DNA of 64,000 bases from Gemmatimonadaceae bacterium (GTDB lineage: Bacteria > Gemmatimonadota > Gemmatimonadetes > Gemmatimonadales > Gemmatimonadaceae). Position numbers and translations under genes: made by a program. Position 1 is the first letter of the stretch, and each line of letters opens with the position of its first letter. Location: positions 186,001 to 250,000 of the forward strand of contig JADKJT010000029.1 in NCBI GenBank assembly GCA_016720905.1. Direction: 5' to 3'. Shown in pieces: positions 26,826 through 36,073 of the stretch. The notes beneath the pieces were generated by a model. That model was not told where the DNA came from. It searched no databases and saw nothing but the letters and a program-made list of their open reading frames with translations.

Positions 26826-28125
26826 TGATGGCCTCTAACAGTTGTTCGGACAACCGGTGCCGGGACGCGATGAGCGAAATCACCAAACCCAGCAGCCTTA
26901 CCCGTTCGACATCTTCATCGCCATAGACCCCGCGCTGCGCGCGGTTGGTCAGGTTCAACACACCCACCAACTGATCGTGATAGACCAGCGGAAAGCTGAT
27001 GAAGCTGCCCGTCGTGAAGTACTGATCGCGGAGGAGCGGATGCTGCGAGGCATTTTGCACATCCTGCACCAGCAGTGGTTCGCGAGCCGCCGCGACACGA
27101 CCAGCGACCCCTTCGCCGATCCGGATGCGCATCCCTTCGATGATATGCGGCGCAATACCGCGTGCCGCCGCCAGATACAGATGATCTGGCTCGGGAGCCA
27201 GCAGCATCAGCGAGCAGCGTTGGGCCTGCATGTCATCACCGACCAGCGCCAGCAGCCCATCCACCAGCGCGCGCGGTTCGCGCGTCACCGCATCAAGTGT
27301 CAGGAGGCGGTCCAACAGGTAGAGCGTGCGGGTGCGCTGGCGGAGCGCCTCGCTGCGACGATGGAGCTCGATGTGCGTCTGTTCCAACTGGCCTACGGCC
27401 GAAGCCAGCTGTTGCTCCGCCAGCTCCGCGCGTCGCGCCGCCCGGCGCACTTCCTCCCCCGCCCTCGCCGCGTCCGCCTGCAGCGCGACCGCTTCCACGA
27501 CGCCGAGGGCGCCCGTGTCGCGCGGGGTTGTCCGGGCTTCGCGCAGCTCCGCCTCCAGGTGACTCAGCTTTCGCACGTATTCACCGTGCACACGCTGAGT
27601 CACGTCTTCGAGCGTTTTCACGGCCTCTTCACGCGCATCACGCTCGGCGAGACGGCCTAAGGCGAGATCAAAGAGCGCGAGTGCCGGGGCCAGCCGTTCG
27701 GTCGTGCGGGTGCCGAAGATCTTGCGCGGCTCGTACAGCGCGAGGACGGCGGCCAGAACGCCTTCGACGCGCAATCCCCGAAGCGACAGCATCCCCCCAT
27801 CCAGTCCCGATCCAAAGCCGAACAGCCGGGCATAATCCGCGGACTTGTCCGTCACATCGATGAACTGTCCCCCGGTCGTCACCTTGGCCCGAAGCGGTTC
27901 CGGAAGGTGATCGTAGGTGGTCTCCAGGGACGACCGGGCCACCTGCGCCCCGACCGGCGAAAGCCGCTCGCGGAGCATGTCGCGCCGGGCGTCATAGTGC
28001 ACGAGGGCGACTGTCGCCCCACGATCGAGCTCGGCCAGACATTCGCCAAGCGCGATCATCGCACCATCGAGATCGGCGATGGCGCCCAGCGCATGGGCAA
28101 GAGAGGCGAGTGAGCGAGGAGGCAT
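26815..28125 (-). CDS. Double GAF-domain protein with central coiled coil
   Basis: 436 aa from the ATG at 28125. N-terminal region about 20-180 looks like a first, degenerate GAF domain; 200-270 is a long helical, charged, coiled-coil-like stretch; the C-terminal GAF domain about 285-425 is clear (LYLLDRLLTLDAVTREPRALVDGLLALV, IRIGEGVAGRVAA, FPLVYHDQLVGVLNLTNR). No output domain is attached, so it probably senses a small molecule or redox state and acts through a partner. It heads the transcript containing trpD, but a role in tryptophan synthesis is not evident. Confidence 0.85.
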   Translation of the reverse strand: MPPRSLASLAHALGAIADLDGAMIALGECLAELDRGATVALVHYDARRDMLRERLSPVGAQVARSSLETTYDHLPEPLRAKVTTGGQFIDVTDKSADYARLFGFGSGLDGGMLSLRGLRVEGVLAAVLALYEPRKIFGTRTTERLAPALALFDLALGRLAERDAREEAVKTLEDVTQRVHGEYVRKLSHLEAELREARTTPRDTGALGVVEAVALQADAARAGEEVRRAARRAELAEQQLASAVGQLEQTHIELHRRSEALRQRTRTLYLLDRLLTLDAVTREPRALVDGLLALVGDDMQAQRCSLMLLAPEPDHLYLAAARGIAPHIIEGMRIRIGEGVAGRVAAAREPLLVQDVQNASQHPLLRDQYFTTGSFISFPLVYHDQLVGVLNLTNRAQRGVYGDEDVERVRLLGLVISLIASRHRLSEQLLEAISVQ

Positions 28126-28238
28126 GGACGAAAGGACAAAACAGCCTCGGCCGCAACGGCGCAATGGGGTAGTCGTTCGCCGAACGGAAGAAGTGCGCGG
28201 CGGCCCGAGAATTCTCCAGGCGGTGTGCACCGGATCGG

Positions 28239-28267
28239 TTGAAGCAGTGCGGCGCAGGACATAGCTT
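28239..28267 (+). promoter_or_regulatory. Putative near-leaderless promoter of the truA-pur run
   Basis: TTGAAG (28239-28244), 17 bases, TAGCTT (28262-28267), 9 bases to the truA ATG at 28277, with no Shine-Dalgarno in between. If used, it would drive a transcript of more than 15 kb. Same geometry as the promoters proposed at 15418 and 46037. Confidence 0.4.
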
Positions 28268-28276
28268 GATCGCTAC

Positions 28277-29053
28277 ATGGAGCCCCACGCGATTCTGCTC
28301 GTGACGCAATACGACGGCGGGCAGTTTGCCGGCTGGCAGCGCCAACTTGAGGCGCGCACCGTTCAAGGCGAGATGGAGCGTGTGCTGGCGCGACTGTGCA
28401 ATCACCCCACACCGGCAATCGGGGCCGGCCGCACAGATGCCGGCGTGCATGCCCATGGGCAGGCGGTGGGTGTCCGCGTAGCGCCCCGCTGGACGCCGTC
28501 GACACTCCAGCGTGCGATGAACGCCCTCCTCCCGAAGGATATCTGGGTGCAATCGGCGCACCGGATGACCCCGGATTTTCATCCTCGGCGGAGCGCAATC
28601 GCGCGGCGATACCGCTATCTTGTTGGGGCTGACGAGGGGGCGCGGTCACCGTTTCGTCGCCGATATGAGTGGGCGCTTGGGAGGCCCTTGGAGTTCGATG
28701 CGTTGACCTCCGAAGCAGCGGACTTGTTGGGGGAACATCAGTTTCGCGCGTTCGCGGTGGCGCATACGGCGCCGATTGACGACCACCACCGATGCGTGAT
28801 TGCTGACGCTACCTGGAGGGGTCGCGACGGGGGCTGGGTCTTCGAAATCGTGGCAAACCGCTTTCTTCATCACATGGTGCGCTTTCTTGTCGGGACGATG
28901 GTCGAAGTGGCTCTGGGACGTCGGCCGCGTGGCACGATCTCGCGGTTACTGACTGTCGCGCAGAACACCGAAACGGCGGCACCAGCGCCGGCGCATGGAC
29001 TTTCGCTCCACCAGGTGGTGTATCCCCCCACGCTCTACCTCGACCTTCCGTGA
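28277..29053 (+). CDS. truA: tRNA pseudouridine(38-40) synthase TruA
   Basis: 258 aa. Catalytic Asp54 in GRTDAGVHA; TQYDGGQFAGWQRQ at the N-terminus and ANRFLHHMVRFLVGTMVEVALGR near the end are family hallmarks. Makes pseudouridine in the anticodon stem-loop of tRNAs. Its TGA overlaps the GTG of the next gene (GTGA). Confidence 0.97.
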   Translation: MEPHAILLVTQYDGGQFAGWQRQLEARTVQGEMERVLARLCNHPTPAIGAGRTDAGVHAHGQAVGVRVAPRWTPSTLQRAMNALLPKDIWVQSAHRMTPDFHPRRSAIARRYRYLVGADEGARSPFRRRYEWALGRPLEFDALTSEAADLLGEHQFRAFAVAHTAPIDDHHRCVIADATWRGRDGGWVFEIVANRFLHHMVRFLVGTMVEVALGRRPRGTISRLLTVAQNTETAAPAPAHGLSLHQVVYPPTLYLDLP

Positions 29054-29718
29054 AGCTATATCTGGCGACCGACGCGCTTGACGATGTTCGATGGGCGGCA
29101 GAACGCGCACTGATTGACGGTGTTGTCCTTCCCGACGCCGCCTTGCGCGATGCCGCATCCCCGGAGGACGCCATGGCATGGCTGGCTGAGTTTGCGCGTG
29201 CGGTCGCGATGCCAGTCTTCGTCGCGCTGGCGGCCACGACGGCCGAGGCGGCGGAGGCAGAGGCCGAGCGTCTGGGGCGCGCCGCCGACACCGTCGTCGT
29301 GCAGATGCCGTTCACTGAACCGTATATCCCGCTGCTGCATCGATTGGCCCAGGGTGGTGTGCGCGTGGCGGCCACGTTTGTCGGATCGGCCGCGCAGGCG
29401 ATGCTGGCGGCGCGCACTGGCGCGGCGTTCGTATTCATCGATGTCGATCGACTCGATGCCGCTGGTGCCGATGGGTCGCGGGTGATTCGGGAATCCCGAC
29501 TCCTGTGCGATGCCATGGCCGCCGAAACAAATCTTGTGGCCGTGTTTCCCGCTGCGGGCAGCGCACTCGTGGCCAGCGCGTTGGCGGGTGCTGATGCCGC
29601 AGTCATTGGCGCGGCCAGCCTGCATGCGCTCCTGGCGTACCCCTATACGGATCAGTCCTTGCCGGATGGTACCCGCCGTTCGTCGCACGGGGAGCGGCTG
29701 CGTGTCACGTCATCCTGA
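29050..29718 (+). CDS. Transaldolase/fructose-6-phosphate aldolase-like protein lacking the catalytic residues
   Basis: 222 aa, the same length as fructose-6-phosphate aldolases (FSA/TalC), and alignable along its length: MKLYLATDALDDV at the start, VVVQMPFTEP in the middle, then ATFVGSAAQAMLAARTGAAFVF and the RLDAAGADG stretch. The three catalytic positions of E. coli FSA are changed: Asp6 is Ala6, the TTNPS segment with Asn28 reads VLPDA, and the Schiff-base Lys85 is Gln85. So it should not be an aldolase. Role unknown; perhaps sugar-phosphate binding or a structural remnant. GTG start coupled to truA. Confidence 0.82.
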   Translation: MKLYLATDALDDVRWAAERALIDGVVLPDAALRDAASPEDAMAWLAEFARAVAMPVFVALAATTAEAAEAEAERLGRAADTVVVQMPFTEPYIPLLHRLAQGGVRVAATFVGSAAQAMLAARTGAAFVFIDVDRLDAAGADGSRVIRESRLLCDAMAAETNLVAVFPAAGSALVASALAGADAAVIGAASLHALLAYPYTDQSLPDGTRRSSHGERLRVTSS

Positions 29719-29731
29719 CACACTGTATACC

Positions 29732-31156
29732 GTGTCGCGCCTGACTTTCTTCCTCAGTTGCGCCGTGCTGGCAGCCGGTTGTCAGGGGGCGACGCCTGAG
29801 CGCTCCGCGGCGCAGGCGCGCACGCTGCCACCGGCCGCGCCATCGACACCGGGTGCGTTGCCGGCGCAGTCCGTTGCGGCATCCCGGCGCACGGCGATCA
29901 CCACAGCGGTCGAACGCGTCGCGCCGTCGGTCGTCACGGTGCAGACCGAAACGGTCGAACGGGTTCCGGCGGATTTCTTTGAGTTCTTCAACGGGGAGCG
30001 GTCTGGGGAGCGACGCAGCGCCGGCATCGGTTCCGGATTCATCGTGCGCGCCGATGGTGTCATCGTCACCAACGCGCACGTTATCGGCGGCGCCAGCAAG
30101 GTGAGCGTCGCCATGCGCGACGGAACGACGTTTGAAGCGAAAGTCATCGGCCTTGACGAAACCAACGATCTCGCCGTCGTGAAGATTGCCGCCACGCGCC
30201 TGCCGGTCGCGCCGCTTGGCACGTCGTCCGATCTCTTGGTGGGTGAGTGGTCCATCGCCATCGGCAACCCATTCGGGTTCGTTCTCGGCAACAGCGAGCC
30301 AAGCGTCTCCGTTGGGGTGGTCAGCGCCGTCGGGCGCAACCTGGCGGGGCGGAACGAGGGTGGCGGCGTCTACGTCGACATGATCCAGACGGATGCCGCG
30401 ATCAATCCCGGAAATTCCGGGGGACCGTTGGTCAACGCCATGGGAGAAGTGGTCGGTGTCAACAGCTCGATCTATTCGCCAAGTGGCGGCTCGGTCGGAC
30501 TGGGTTTCGCGATTCCGATTGACCGAACCAAACGCATTGTGGAAGATCTGCTGGAGCACGGTTCGGTGCGTCAGCCGTGGGTTGGCTTGCGACTGCAGGC
30601 CTCGCAAGCGCAGAGTGCGCGCGAAGCGGCATCGGCGGGCGCAATCGTGGGCCGGGTGGTGCCCGGGTCACCCGCTGAGCGGTCGGGTATTCGCGTCGGT
30701 GATCAGATTGTACGCGCGGGGACACGGCAGGTGCGGAACCCATTTGATTGGGAGGCGCGGCTGCTGGATGTTCGGGTGGGCGAAGCGATTCCGATGGTCG
30801 TCAAGCGCGGCGGTCGGGAAATCAGCACCACGGTGACCGTGGCCGAACCGCCCGAAGTCAGTGCGCCAAAAGTCACCGTGCTCACTGATCTGCAGTTGGT
30901 GTCCCTGACGGACGTGATCCGACAGGAGCGCGGCATTGCCGTCTCCGCTGGGGCGCTGGTCTACAAGGTGCCCGATCGCATCAGCGATATCATCGGCTTG
31001 CAGGCGGGTGATGTGATCGTGCAGGTCGGGCGTTCGCGGGTGGGTAGTGCCGAGGCGGCGTCGAGCGCCATTGAGCGCGACGGTGGCCGAGGTCCCGTGG
31101 TGCTGGTGTTCGAACGTGGGCGCCAGTTGATGCAAACATCATTTTCCTTGCGCTGA
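29732..31156 (+). CDS. HtrA/DegP-type serine protease, lipoprotein, two PDZ domains
   Basis: 474 aa from a GTG at 29732. This start gives a lipoprotein signal with lipobox LAAGC (Cys17), so the enzyme is probably anchored to a membrane facing the periplasm. Catalytic triad His116 (TNAHVIGG), Asp146 (ETNDLAVVK) and Ser229 (NPGNSGGP). PDZ1 is at about 325-390 (IVGRVVPGSPAERSGIRVGDQIV), PDZ2 at about 400-470 (LQAGDVIVQVGRSRV). It degrades or refolds damaged envelope proteins. An in-frame GTG at 29702 is the alternative start. Confidence 0.93.
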   Translation: MSRLTFFLSCAVLAAGCQGATPERSAAQARTLPPAAPSTPGALPAQSVAASRRTAITTAVERVAPSVVTVQTETVERVPADFFEFFNGERSGERRSAGIGSGFIVRADGVIVTNAHVIGGASKVSVAMRDGTTFEAKVIGLDETNDLAVVKIAATRLPVAPLGTSSDLLVGEWSIAIGNPFGFVLGNSEPSVSVGVVSAVGRNLAGRNEGGGVYVDMIQTDAAINPGNSGGPLVNAMGEVVGVNSSIYSPSGGSVGLGFAIPIDRTKRIVEDLLEHGSVRQPWVGLRLQASQAQSAREAASAGAIVGRVVPGSPAERSGIRVGDQIVRAGTRQVRNPFDWEARLLDVRVGEAIPMVVKRGGREISTTVTVAEPPEVSAPKVTVLTDLQLVSLTDVIRQERGIAVSAGALVYKVPDRISDIIGLQAGDVIVQVGRSRVGSAEAASSAIERDGGRGPVVLVFERGRQLMQTSFSLR

Positions 31157-31188
31157 TTTCGCGTGTTCGCTCTGCCTTCGCCCTTGCC

Positions 31189-32628
31189 GTGACCGATACC
31201 GATCACTCGACATACAGTTCGCCGCTCGCCGAACGCTACGCGTCGCGTGCCATGCTGACGCTATGGGGACCCTCCACGCGCTATGGCCTGTGGCGTCGCC
31301 TGTGGTTGGCGCTCGCCGAATCACAGCAGTCGCTGGGCATTCACATCCCCGACGCGGCGTTGACCGCCATGCGGGCGCACCTGGATGACATCGATTTCGC
31401 CGCGGTGGCGGAGTATGAGCGTCGATTCCGGCACGATGTCATGGCCCACGTGCATGCCTTTGGTGATGTCGCGCCGGATGCCCGCAAGTTCATTCATCTC
31501 GGTGCAACCAGTTGTTACGTCACGGATAATGCCGAACTGATCCTGATGCGGCGCGGTCTGGCGTTGCTGCGTGAGAAACTGCTGGATGCGCTGGCCGCGC
31601 TCGATGTCTTTGCGCGGACCTGGAAGGACATGCCGGCGCTGGGCTATACGCATCTGCAGCCGGCGCAGTTGACGACGGTTGGCAAGCGCGCGACGCTGTG
31701 GATGCAGGACATCCTGCTCGATCTCGACGACCTGGAGTCGCGGGTGGCACGTCTGCCGTTTCGGGGCGTGAAGGGCACCACCGGCACGCAGGCCAGTTTC
31801 CTGACGCTGTTCGATGGCGATCACGAACGCGTCCGTGAACTGGACCGCATGGTCACCGCGCACATGGGGTTCACCGCATCGATTCCCGTGTCGGGACAGA
31901 CCTACACGCGCAAGGTGGATGCCCAGGTACTCGACGTGGTTGCGGGCATTGCCGCCACCGCCTCAAAGTTTTCCGGCGACATCCGATTGCTGCAGGCGTT
32001 CGGCGAGATCGAGGAACCCTTCGAGTCGCAGCAGATCGGTTCGTCGGCGATGGCCTACAAGCGCAACCCGATGCGTTCCGAGCGTATCGCGGCGCTGGCC
32101 CGGTTTGTCCTGTCGCTGGAACCGAACGCCAATCAGACGCACGCGGTGCAGTATTTCGAGCGCACGCTCGACGACTCGGCCAACCGGCGCCTGGTGATCC
32201 CCGAAGCCTTTCTGGCCACGGATGCCCTGCTCGTCCTGATGCAGAATATCGTGCGTGGACTCGAAGTCCATCCCGCGCGAATCCGACGCCGGGTTGATGA
32301 CGAGTTGCCGTTCATGGCCACCGAAGAACTCATCGTGCGCTTCGTGCGCGCTGGCGGCGACCGTCAGGAGGCGCACGAACTCATTCGCGGCCACAGTATT
32401 GCGGCCGCTCGCGCGGTGAAGGACGGTGCGCTGCACAATGACCTGCTGGAACGGCTGGCCGCCGATCCGGCGTTCGGCATCCCGCTTGACGACCTGCGCG
32501 CGGCGGCTGATCCGCACCGCTTCGTGGGGCGCGCGCCGCAGCAAGTGGTTGAGTTCTGCGATGAAGAGGTCGCGCCATGGCTGGCGCGAGACCGATCTGA
32601 CGCCGCCATCGAAGAGGTTCGCGTATGA
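31189..32628 (+). CDS. purB: Adenylosuccinate lyase
   Basis: 479 aa from GTG 31189. The fumarase/lyase signature is GSSAMAYKRNPM, with THLQPAQLTT and IHLGATSCYVTDNAEL. Acts twice in purine synthesis (SAICAR to AICAR, adenylosuccinate to AMP). Length and motifs are close to the human-like PurB subgroup. Its stop overlaps the purC start (ATGA). Confidence 0.96.
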   Translation: MTDTDHSTYSSPLAERYASRAMLTLWGPSTRYGLWRRLWLALAESQQSLGIHIPDAALTAMRAHLDDIDFAAVAEYERRFRHDVMAHVHAFGDVAPDARKFIHLGATSCYVTDNAELILMRRGLALLREKLLDALAALDVFARTWKDMPALGYTHLQPAQLTTVGKRATLWMQDILLDLDDLESRVARLPFRGVKGTTGTQASFLTLFDGDHERVRELDRMVTAHMGFTASIPVSGQTYTRKVDAQVLDVVAGIAATASKFSGDIRLLQAFGEIEEPFESQQIGSSAMAYKRNPMRSERIAALARFVLSLEPNANQTHAVQYFERTLDDSANRRLVIPEAFLATDALLVLMQNIVRGLEVHPARIRRRVDDELPFMATEELIVRFVRAGGDRQEAHELIRGHSIAAARAVKDGALHNDLLERLAADPAFGIPLDDLRAAADPHRFVGRAPQQVVEFCDEEVAPWLARDRSDAAIEEVRV

Positions 32629-33569
32629 GTCCCGCACTCCTGACGACGCAGTTACCGCTGCCTCTGGTACGTCGTGGCAAAGTCCGCGATGTGTACGCGG
32701 TAGGCGCCGACCGCCTGCTGCTGGTCACGACCGACCGCATCAGTGCGTTCGATGTGGTGATGCATGAGGCTATTCCGTTCAAAGGCGCGGTGCTCACCCA
32801 ACTCACGGCGTGGTGGCTCGACCAGTTGAACACCCGTGTCGCGCATCACTTGTTGACGGCCGACACGAACGAGATCATCCGTCGAGTTCCGGAATTGGCG
32901 GCGTATCGCGATCAGCTTGCCGGTCGGACGATGCTGTGTGTCGCGGCCGACGTGGTACCCATCGAATGCGTCGTGCGCGGTTATATCACCGGATCCGCCT
33001 GGAAGGAATACCGTCAGTCAGGCACGCTGGCTGGCGAGCGACTGGCGTCGGGACTGCGGGAGAGCGACCGACTGGATCCGCCACTCTTCAGTCCGGCCAC
33101 CAAGGCGGAAACCGGACATGATGAGAACATCACGATCGCGCAGGTGGTGTCGTCACTCGGTGCCGAGACGACGGCGACCCTTGAACGACTGGCGCGCACG
33201 ATCTACGAGTTTGGTCGCGCCACCGCGGAACCGAAAGGCATCATCGTGGCCGACACCAAGTTCGAGTTCGGCTGGCGGGACGGCCAACTGCTGCTGATCG
33301 ACGAAGTGCTCACTCCGGACAGCTCGCGATTCTGGCCAGCCGCCGACTATGCGCCTGGTCGCGGACAACCCAGTTTCGATAAACAGCCGCTGCGCGATTG
33401 GCTCGACCGCGAACGGCAGGCTGGTCGCTGGAATGGCGAAGCGCCACCGCCGACGCTTCCGCCGGAGATCATTCGTGCCACGAGTCTTCGCTATCGTGAT
33501 GCCTTCCATCGTTTGACGGGCTCACCGCTTGATGTGTCCGGTCTCGGACTCCCAGAGGATCCCTCCTGA
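32625..33569 (+). CDS. purC: Phosphoribosylaminoimidazole-succinocarboxamide synthase (SAICAR synthase)
   Basis: 314 aa. Typical start with LPLVRRGKVRDVYAVGADRLLLVTTDRISAFDVVM; signature GIIVADTKFEFG and LIDEVLTPDSSRFW. Adds aspartate to CAIR. The 314-aa length and long C-terminal part match the yeast-like class. Next gene (psd) starts on its stop, TGATG. Confidence 0.96.
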   Translation: MSPALLTTQLPLPLVRRGKVRDVYAVGADRLLLVTTDRISAFDVVMHEAIPFKGAVLTQLTAWWLDQLNTRVAHHLLTADTNEIIRRVPELAAYRDQLAGRTMLCVAADVVPIECVVRGYITGSAWKEYRQSGTLAGERLASGLRESDRLDPPLFSPATKAETGHDENITIAQVVSSLGAETTATLERLARTIYEFGRATAEPKGIIVADTKFEFGWRDGQLLLIDEVLTPDSSRFWPAADYAPGRGQPSFDKQPLRDWLDRERQAGRWNGEAPPPTLPPEIIRATSLRYRDAFHRLTGSPLDVSGLGLPEDPS

Positions 33570-34219
33570 TGTTTGCCCGCGAAGGCTATCCATTCATTGT
33601 CGGCGCTGCGGCGTTGGCCGCACTGACCTTTGCCGCCGCGCTGCGGCTCCGCTCGTGGCCGCTGTGGCTGGTTGCCTTCCTGCTCACCATCGTGGCGCTA
33701 TGGGTCGCCTGGTTCTTTCGCAATCCCGAGCGCTCCGGAGAACGAGGAGCGGGTGTCGTGATTGCGCCGGCAGATGGACGTGTCGTCCTGATCGTGCCAA
33801 TCGACGAACCGACCTTTGTGCACGGGCCCACGATGCGGGTGTCGATCTTCATGAACGTGTTTGACGTGCACGTCAACCGGTACCCCGTCAACGGCATCGT
33901 CGAGCATGTCGTGCACACGACCGGCAAGTTCCTGAATGCCATCTCCGAGGCCTCCAGCGCGGAGAATGAGCAAGCGTCGGTCGGGATCGTCAGCGGACCG
34001 CATCGAATCCTGGTACGCCAGATTGCCGGTCTCATTGCCCGGCGTATCATCACCGATTCCGCCCATGGTGATCATGCGACGCAGGGCGCGCGGATGGGAT
34101 TGATACGATTCGGTTCGCGGGTGGATGTGTTTCTTCCCCCGTCCGCCACCCTGCAGGTGGCCGTCGGGCAGCGCACCGAGGCGGGTGTGACGGTCATCGC
34201 ACGGCTGGCCACCACGTGA
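33569..34219 (+). CDS. psd: Phosphatidylserine decarboxylase (proenzyme), short type
   Basis: 216 aa. Hydrophobic helix pair near the N-terminus (residues 8-50), then AGVVIAPADGRV, SIFMNVFDVHVNRYPVNG and the maturation site IRFGSRVD: cleavage between Gly182 and Ser183 would make the pyruvoyl group. Produces phosphatidylethanolamine from phosphatidylserine. Directly followed, with GTGA overlap, by the gene for the enzyme that makes its substrate, though both sit within the purine genes. Confidence 0.94.
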   Translation: MFAREGYPFIVGAAALAALTFAAALRLRSWPLWLVAFLLTIVALWVAWFFRNPERSGERGAGVVIAPADGRVVLIVPIDEPTFVHGPTMRVSIFMNVFDVHVNRYPVNGIVEHVVHTTGKFLNAISEASSAENEQASVGIVSGPHRILVRQIAGLIARRIITDSAHGDHATQGARMGLIRFGSRVDVFLPPSATLQVAVGQRTEAGVTVIARLATT

Positions 34220-35118
34220 GCGCCGACGTCGGGATCCGACCGCGACGACCGCGCCCCAACGCGGCCATCGCGCTGCCAAACGGTTTCACGCTGGCGAATC
34301 TGTTCTTCGGCATCTTTGCGATTGTCGCGGCCTCTCGCGGTGAATTCGACGCGGCCGCGCGCTATATCGTCTTTGGCGCGATCGCCGACACACTTGATGG
34401 CCGTATCGCGCGCGCCACGAAATCGGGCACGCGTTTCGGCGAAGAACTCGATTCACTCGTCGATGCCATTTCCTTCGGCACCGCCCCCGCGCTGATCATG
34501 TATTTCGCCGTGTTGCAGGGCGGACGCTGGGAGTGGATTTTCTGCTTCTTCTTCACCGCCTGCGCCGTGATGCGACTGGCGCGTTTCAATGTCGAACAGG
34601 CTGGCCGCAAGACCACGCACTTCACAGGCTTGCCGAGCCCGGCGGCCGGCATGACGCTGGCGACGTACTACTGGTTCAGCCAGACGTCGCTGTACACCGA
34701 GACGATGATCGGCGACCTGCCATGGCATCAGATGCTGCGATGGGTCATGCTGGGGCTCGGCATGCTCATGATCAGCAACGTGCAGTATGCCAAGGTGCCA
34801 TCGGTGGGATTCCGCACGCTCCGCGGCATTCTCGGACTGCTGCTGGTGGTCGGCACGATGGTCGGTGTGATCTTTCTGCCGAAGCAGTTTTTCTTCCCTG
34901 CCCTGATGACCTACGTGTTGTACGGGATCGGGCGCACCGCATTCCTCGGGTTGCTGGACCGCCTTCCTGGCGGACATGACGACCCCTCGGCAGACGTCGT
35001 TGCCGATGATGATGATGACGACGACAATGACGCCGCCCGGCGCCGCCGGCGTCGCCGTCGCAGAACTCCACCATCCAATCCCGGCCTTGCCCCGGGCCGC
35101 GAGGACTCCACTGCATGA
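34216..35118 (+). CDS. pssA: CDP-diacylglycerol--serine O-phosphatidyltransferase
   Basis: 300 aa, multi-spanning. The CDP-alcohol motif is complete: Asp61-Gly-x2-Ala-Arg-x8-Gly75-x3-Asp79-x3-Asp83. Makes phosphatidylserine for Psd. Odd C-terminus: after the last membrane segment comes an acidic run of seven Asp, then two Ala, then nine Arg, then TPPSNPG. The tail is not part of the enzyme core and looks like a cytoplasmic, charged, disordered extension. GTG start overlapping psd; stop overlapping purS (ATGA). Confidence 0.95.
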   Translation: MSADVGIRPRRPRPNAAIALPNGFTLANLFFGIFAIVAASRGEFDAAARYIVFGAIADTLDGRIARATKSGTRFGEELDSLVDAISFGTAPALIMYFAVLQGGRWEWIFCFFFTACAVMRLARFNVEQAGRKTTHFTGLPSPAAGMTLATYYWFSQTSLYTETMIGDLPWHQMLRWVMLGLGMLMISNVQYAKVPSVGFRTLRGILGLLLVVGTMVGVIFLPKQFFFPALMTYVLYGIGRTAFLGLLDRLPGGHDDPSADVVADDDDDDDNDAARRRRRRRRRTPPSNPGLAPGREDSTA

Positions 35119-35372
35119 CCCGTTATCGGCTGTCGATTCACATCGTGCCCCGACGAGGCATTCTTGATCCGCAGGGCAAGGCGGTGGCTGACGCCCTGCA
35201 CTCCCTTGGATTTCCGCAGGTGGGCGACGTGCGCGTCGGACGCTACCTCGTGATGGATGCCGAAGCGACGTCGGCCGACGCCGCACGGGATGCGGCGCGG
35301 GCCATGTGCGAAAAGCTGCTGGCGAATCCGGTCACTGAGGATTTCGAGATTGCGGCGGTGGAGCAATCGTGA
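35115..35372 (+). CDS. purS: Phosphoribosylformylglycinamidine synthase subunit PurS
   Basis: 85 aa, the usual size. Starts with the strand RLSIHIVPRRGILDPQGKAV, then VGDVRVGRYLVMD and ends NPVTEDFEIAAV, all typical. It bridges PurL and PurQ in the three-part FGAR amidotransferase. Overlaps purQ (GTGA). Confidence 0.95.
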   Translation: MTRYRLSIHIVPRRGILDPQGKAVADALHSLGFPQVGDVRVGRYLVMDAEATSADAARDAARAMCEKLLANPVTEDFEIAAVEQS

Positions 35373-36073
35373 AGGCAGGCATCATTCGTTTCCCTGGATC
35401 GAACTGCGACGAGGATGCGTATCGCGCCGTCGCCGATGTGTTGGGTCAGGAGGCCGTGTACTGCTGGCACAAGGATCACGACTTGCAGGGCGTGGATCTG
35501 GTCATCCTGCCGGGTGGGTTCAGCTATGGTGATTATCTCCGGCCCGGCGCGATTGCGCGATTCAGTCCGATCATGCGGGAAGTTGTGGCGTTTGCCAATC
35601 GCGGTGGCCCCGTGCTGGGCATCTGCAACGGATTCCAGATTGCCTGCGAGGCCGGGTTATTGCCCGGCGCCCTCCTCCGGAATGCCAGTCTTCGTTTTGT
35701 GAGTGCGCCGGTCAATCTGCGAGTGGAGAGCATTGCGACGCGGTTCACCTCGCAGTATCACGTGGGTCAGGTGATCCGCGTGCCCATTGCGCACGGTGAT
35801 GGTCGGTATACCGCCGACCCGGACACACTCGCGCGGCTCGAAGGTGAGGGGCATGTGGTCTTTCGCTACGTGAACGCGCTGGGTGAGGCGACGGATGCCG
35901 CCAACCCCAACGGATCCGAGCGCCACATCGCCGGTATTGTCAACCACACGGGCAATGTGCTGGGTATGATGCCGCATCCGGAACGGGCGATGGAATCCGC
36001 ACTCGGGTCCACTGATGGTTTGCCGTTGTTCGCCTCAATTCTCGAGTCGATGCTGTCGGCGGTGAGCGCATGA
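35369..36073 (+). CDS. purQ: Phosphoribosylformylglycinamidine synthase subunit PurQ (glutaminase)
   Basis: 234 aa class I glutamine amidotransferase. Nucleophile Cys in VLGICNGFQIACE, His/Glu pair in GMMPHPERAME; opening IIRFPGSNCDED is standard. Supplies ammonia to PurL. ATGA overlap with purL. Confidence 0.97.
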   Translation: MKAGIIRFPGSNCDEDAYRAVADVLGQEAVYCWHKDHDLQGVDLVILPGGFSYGDYLRPGAIARFSPIMREVVAFANRGGPVLGICNGFQIACEAGLLPGALLRNASLRFVSAPVNLRVESIATRFTSQYHVGQVIRVPIAHGDGRYTADPDTLARLEGEGHVVFRYVNALGEATDAANPNGSERHIAGIVNHTGNVLGMMPHPERAMESALGSTDGLPLFASILESMLSAVSA

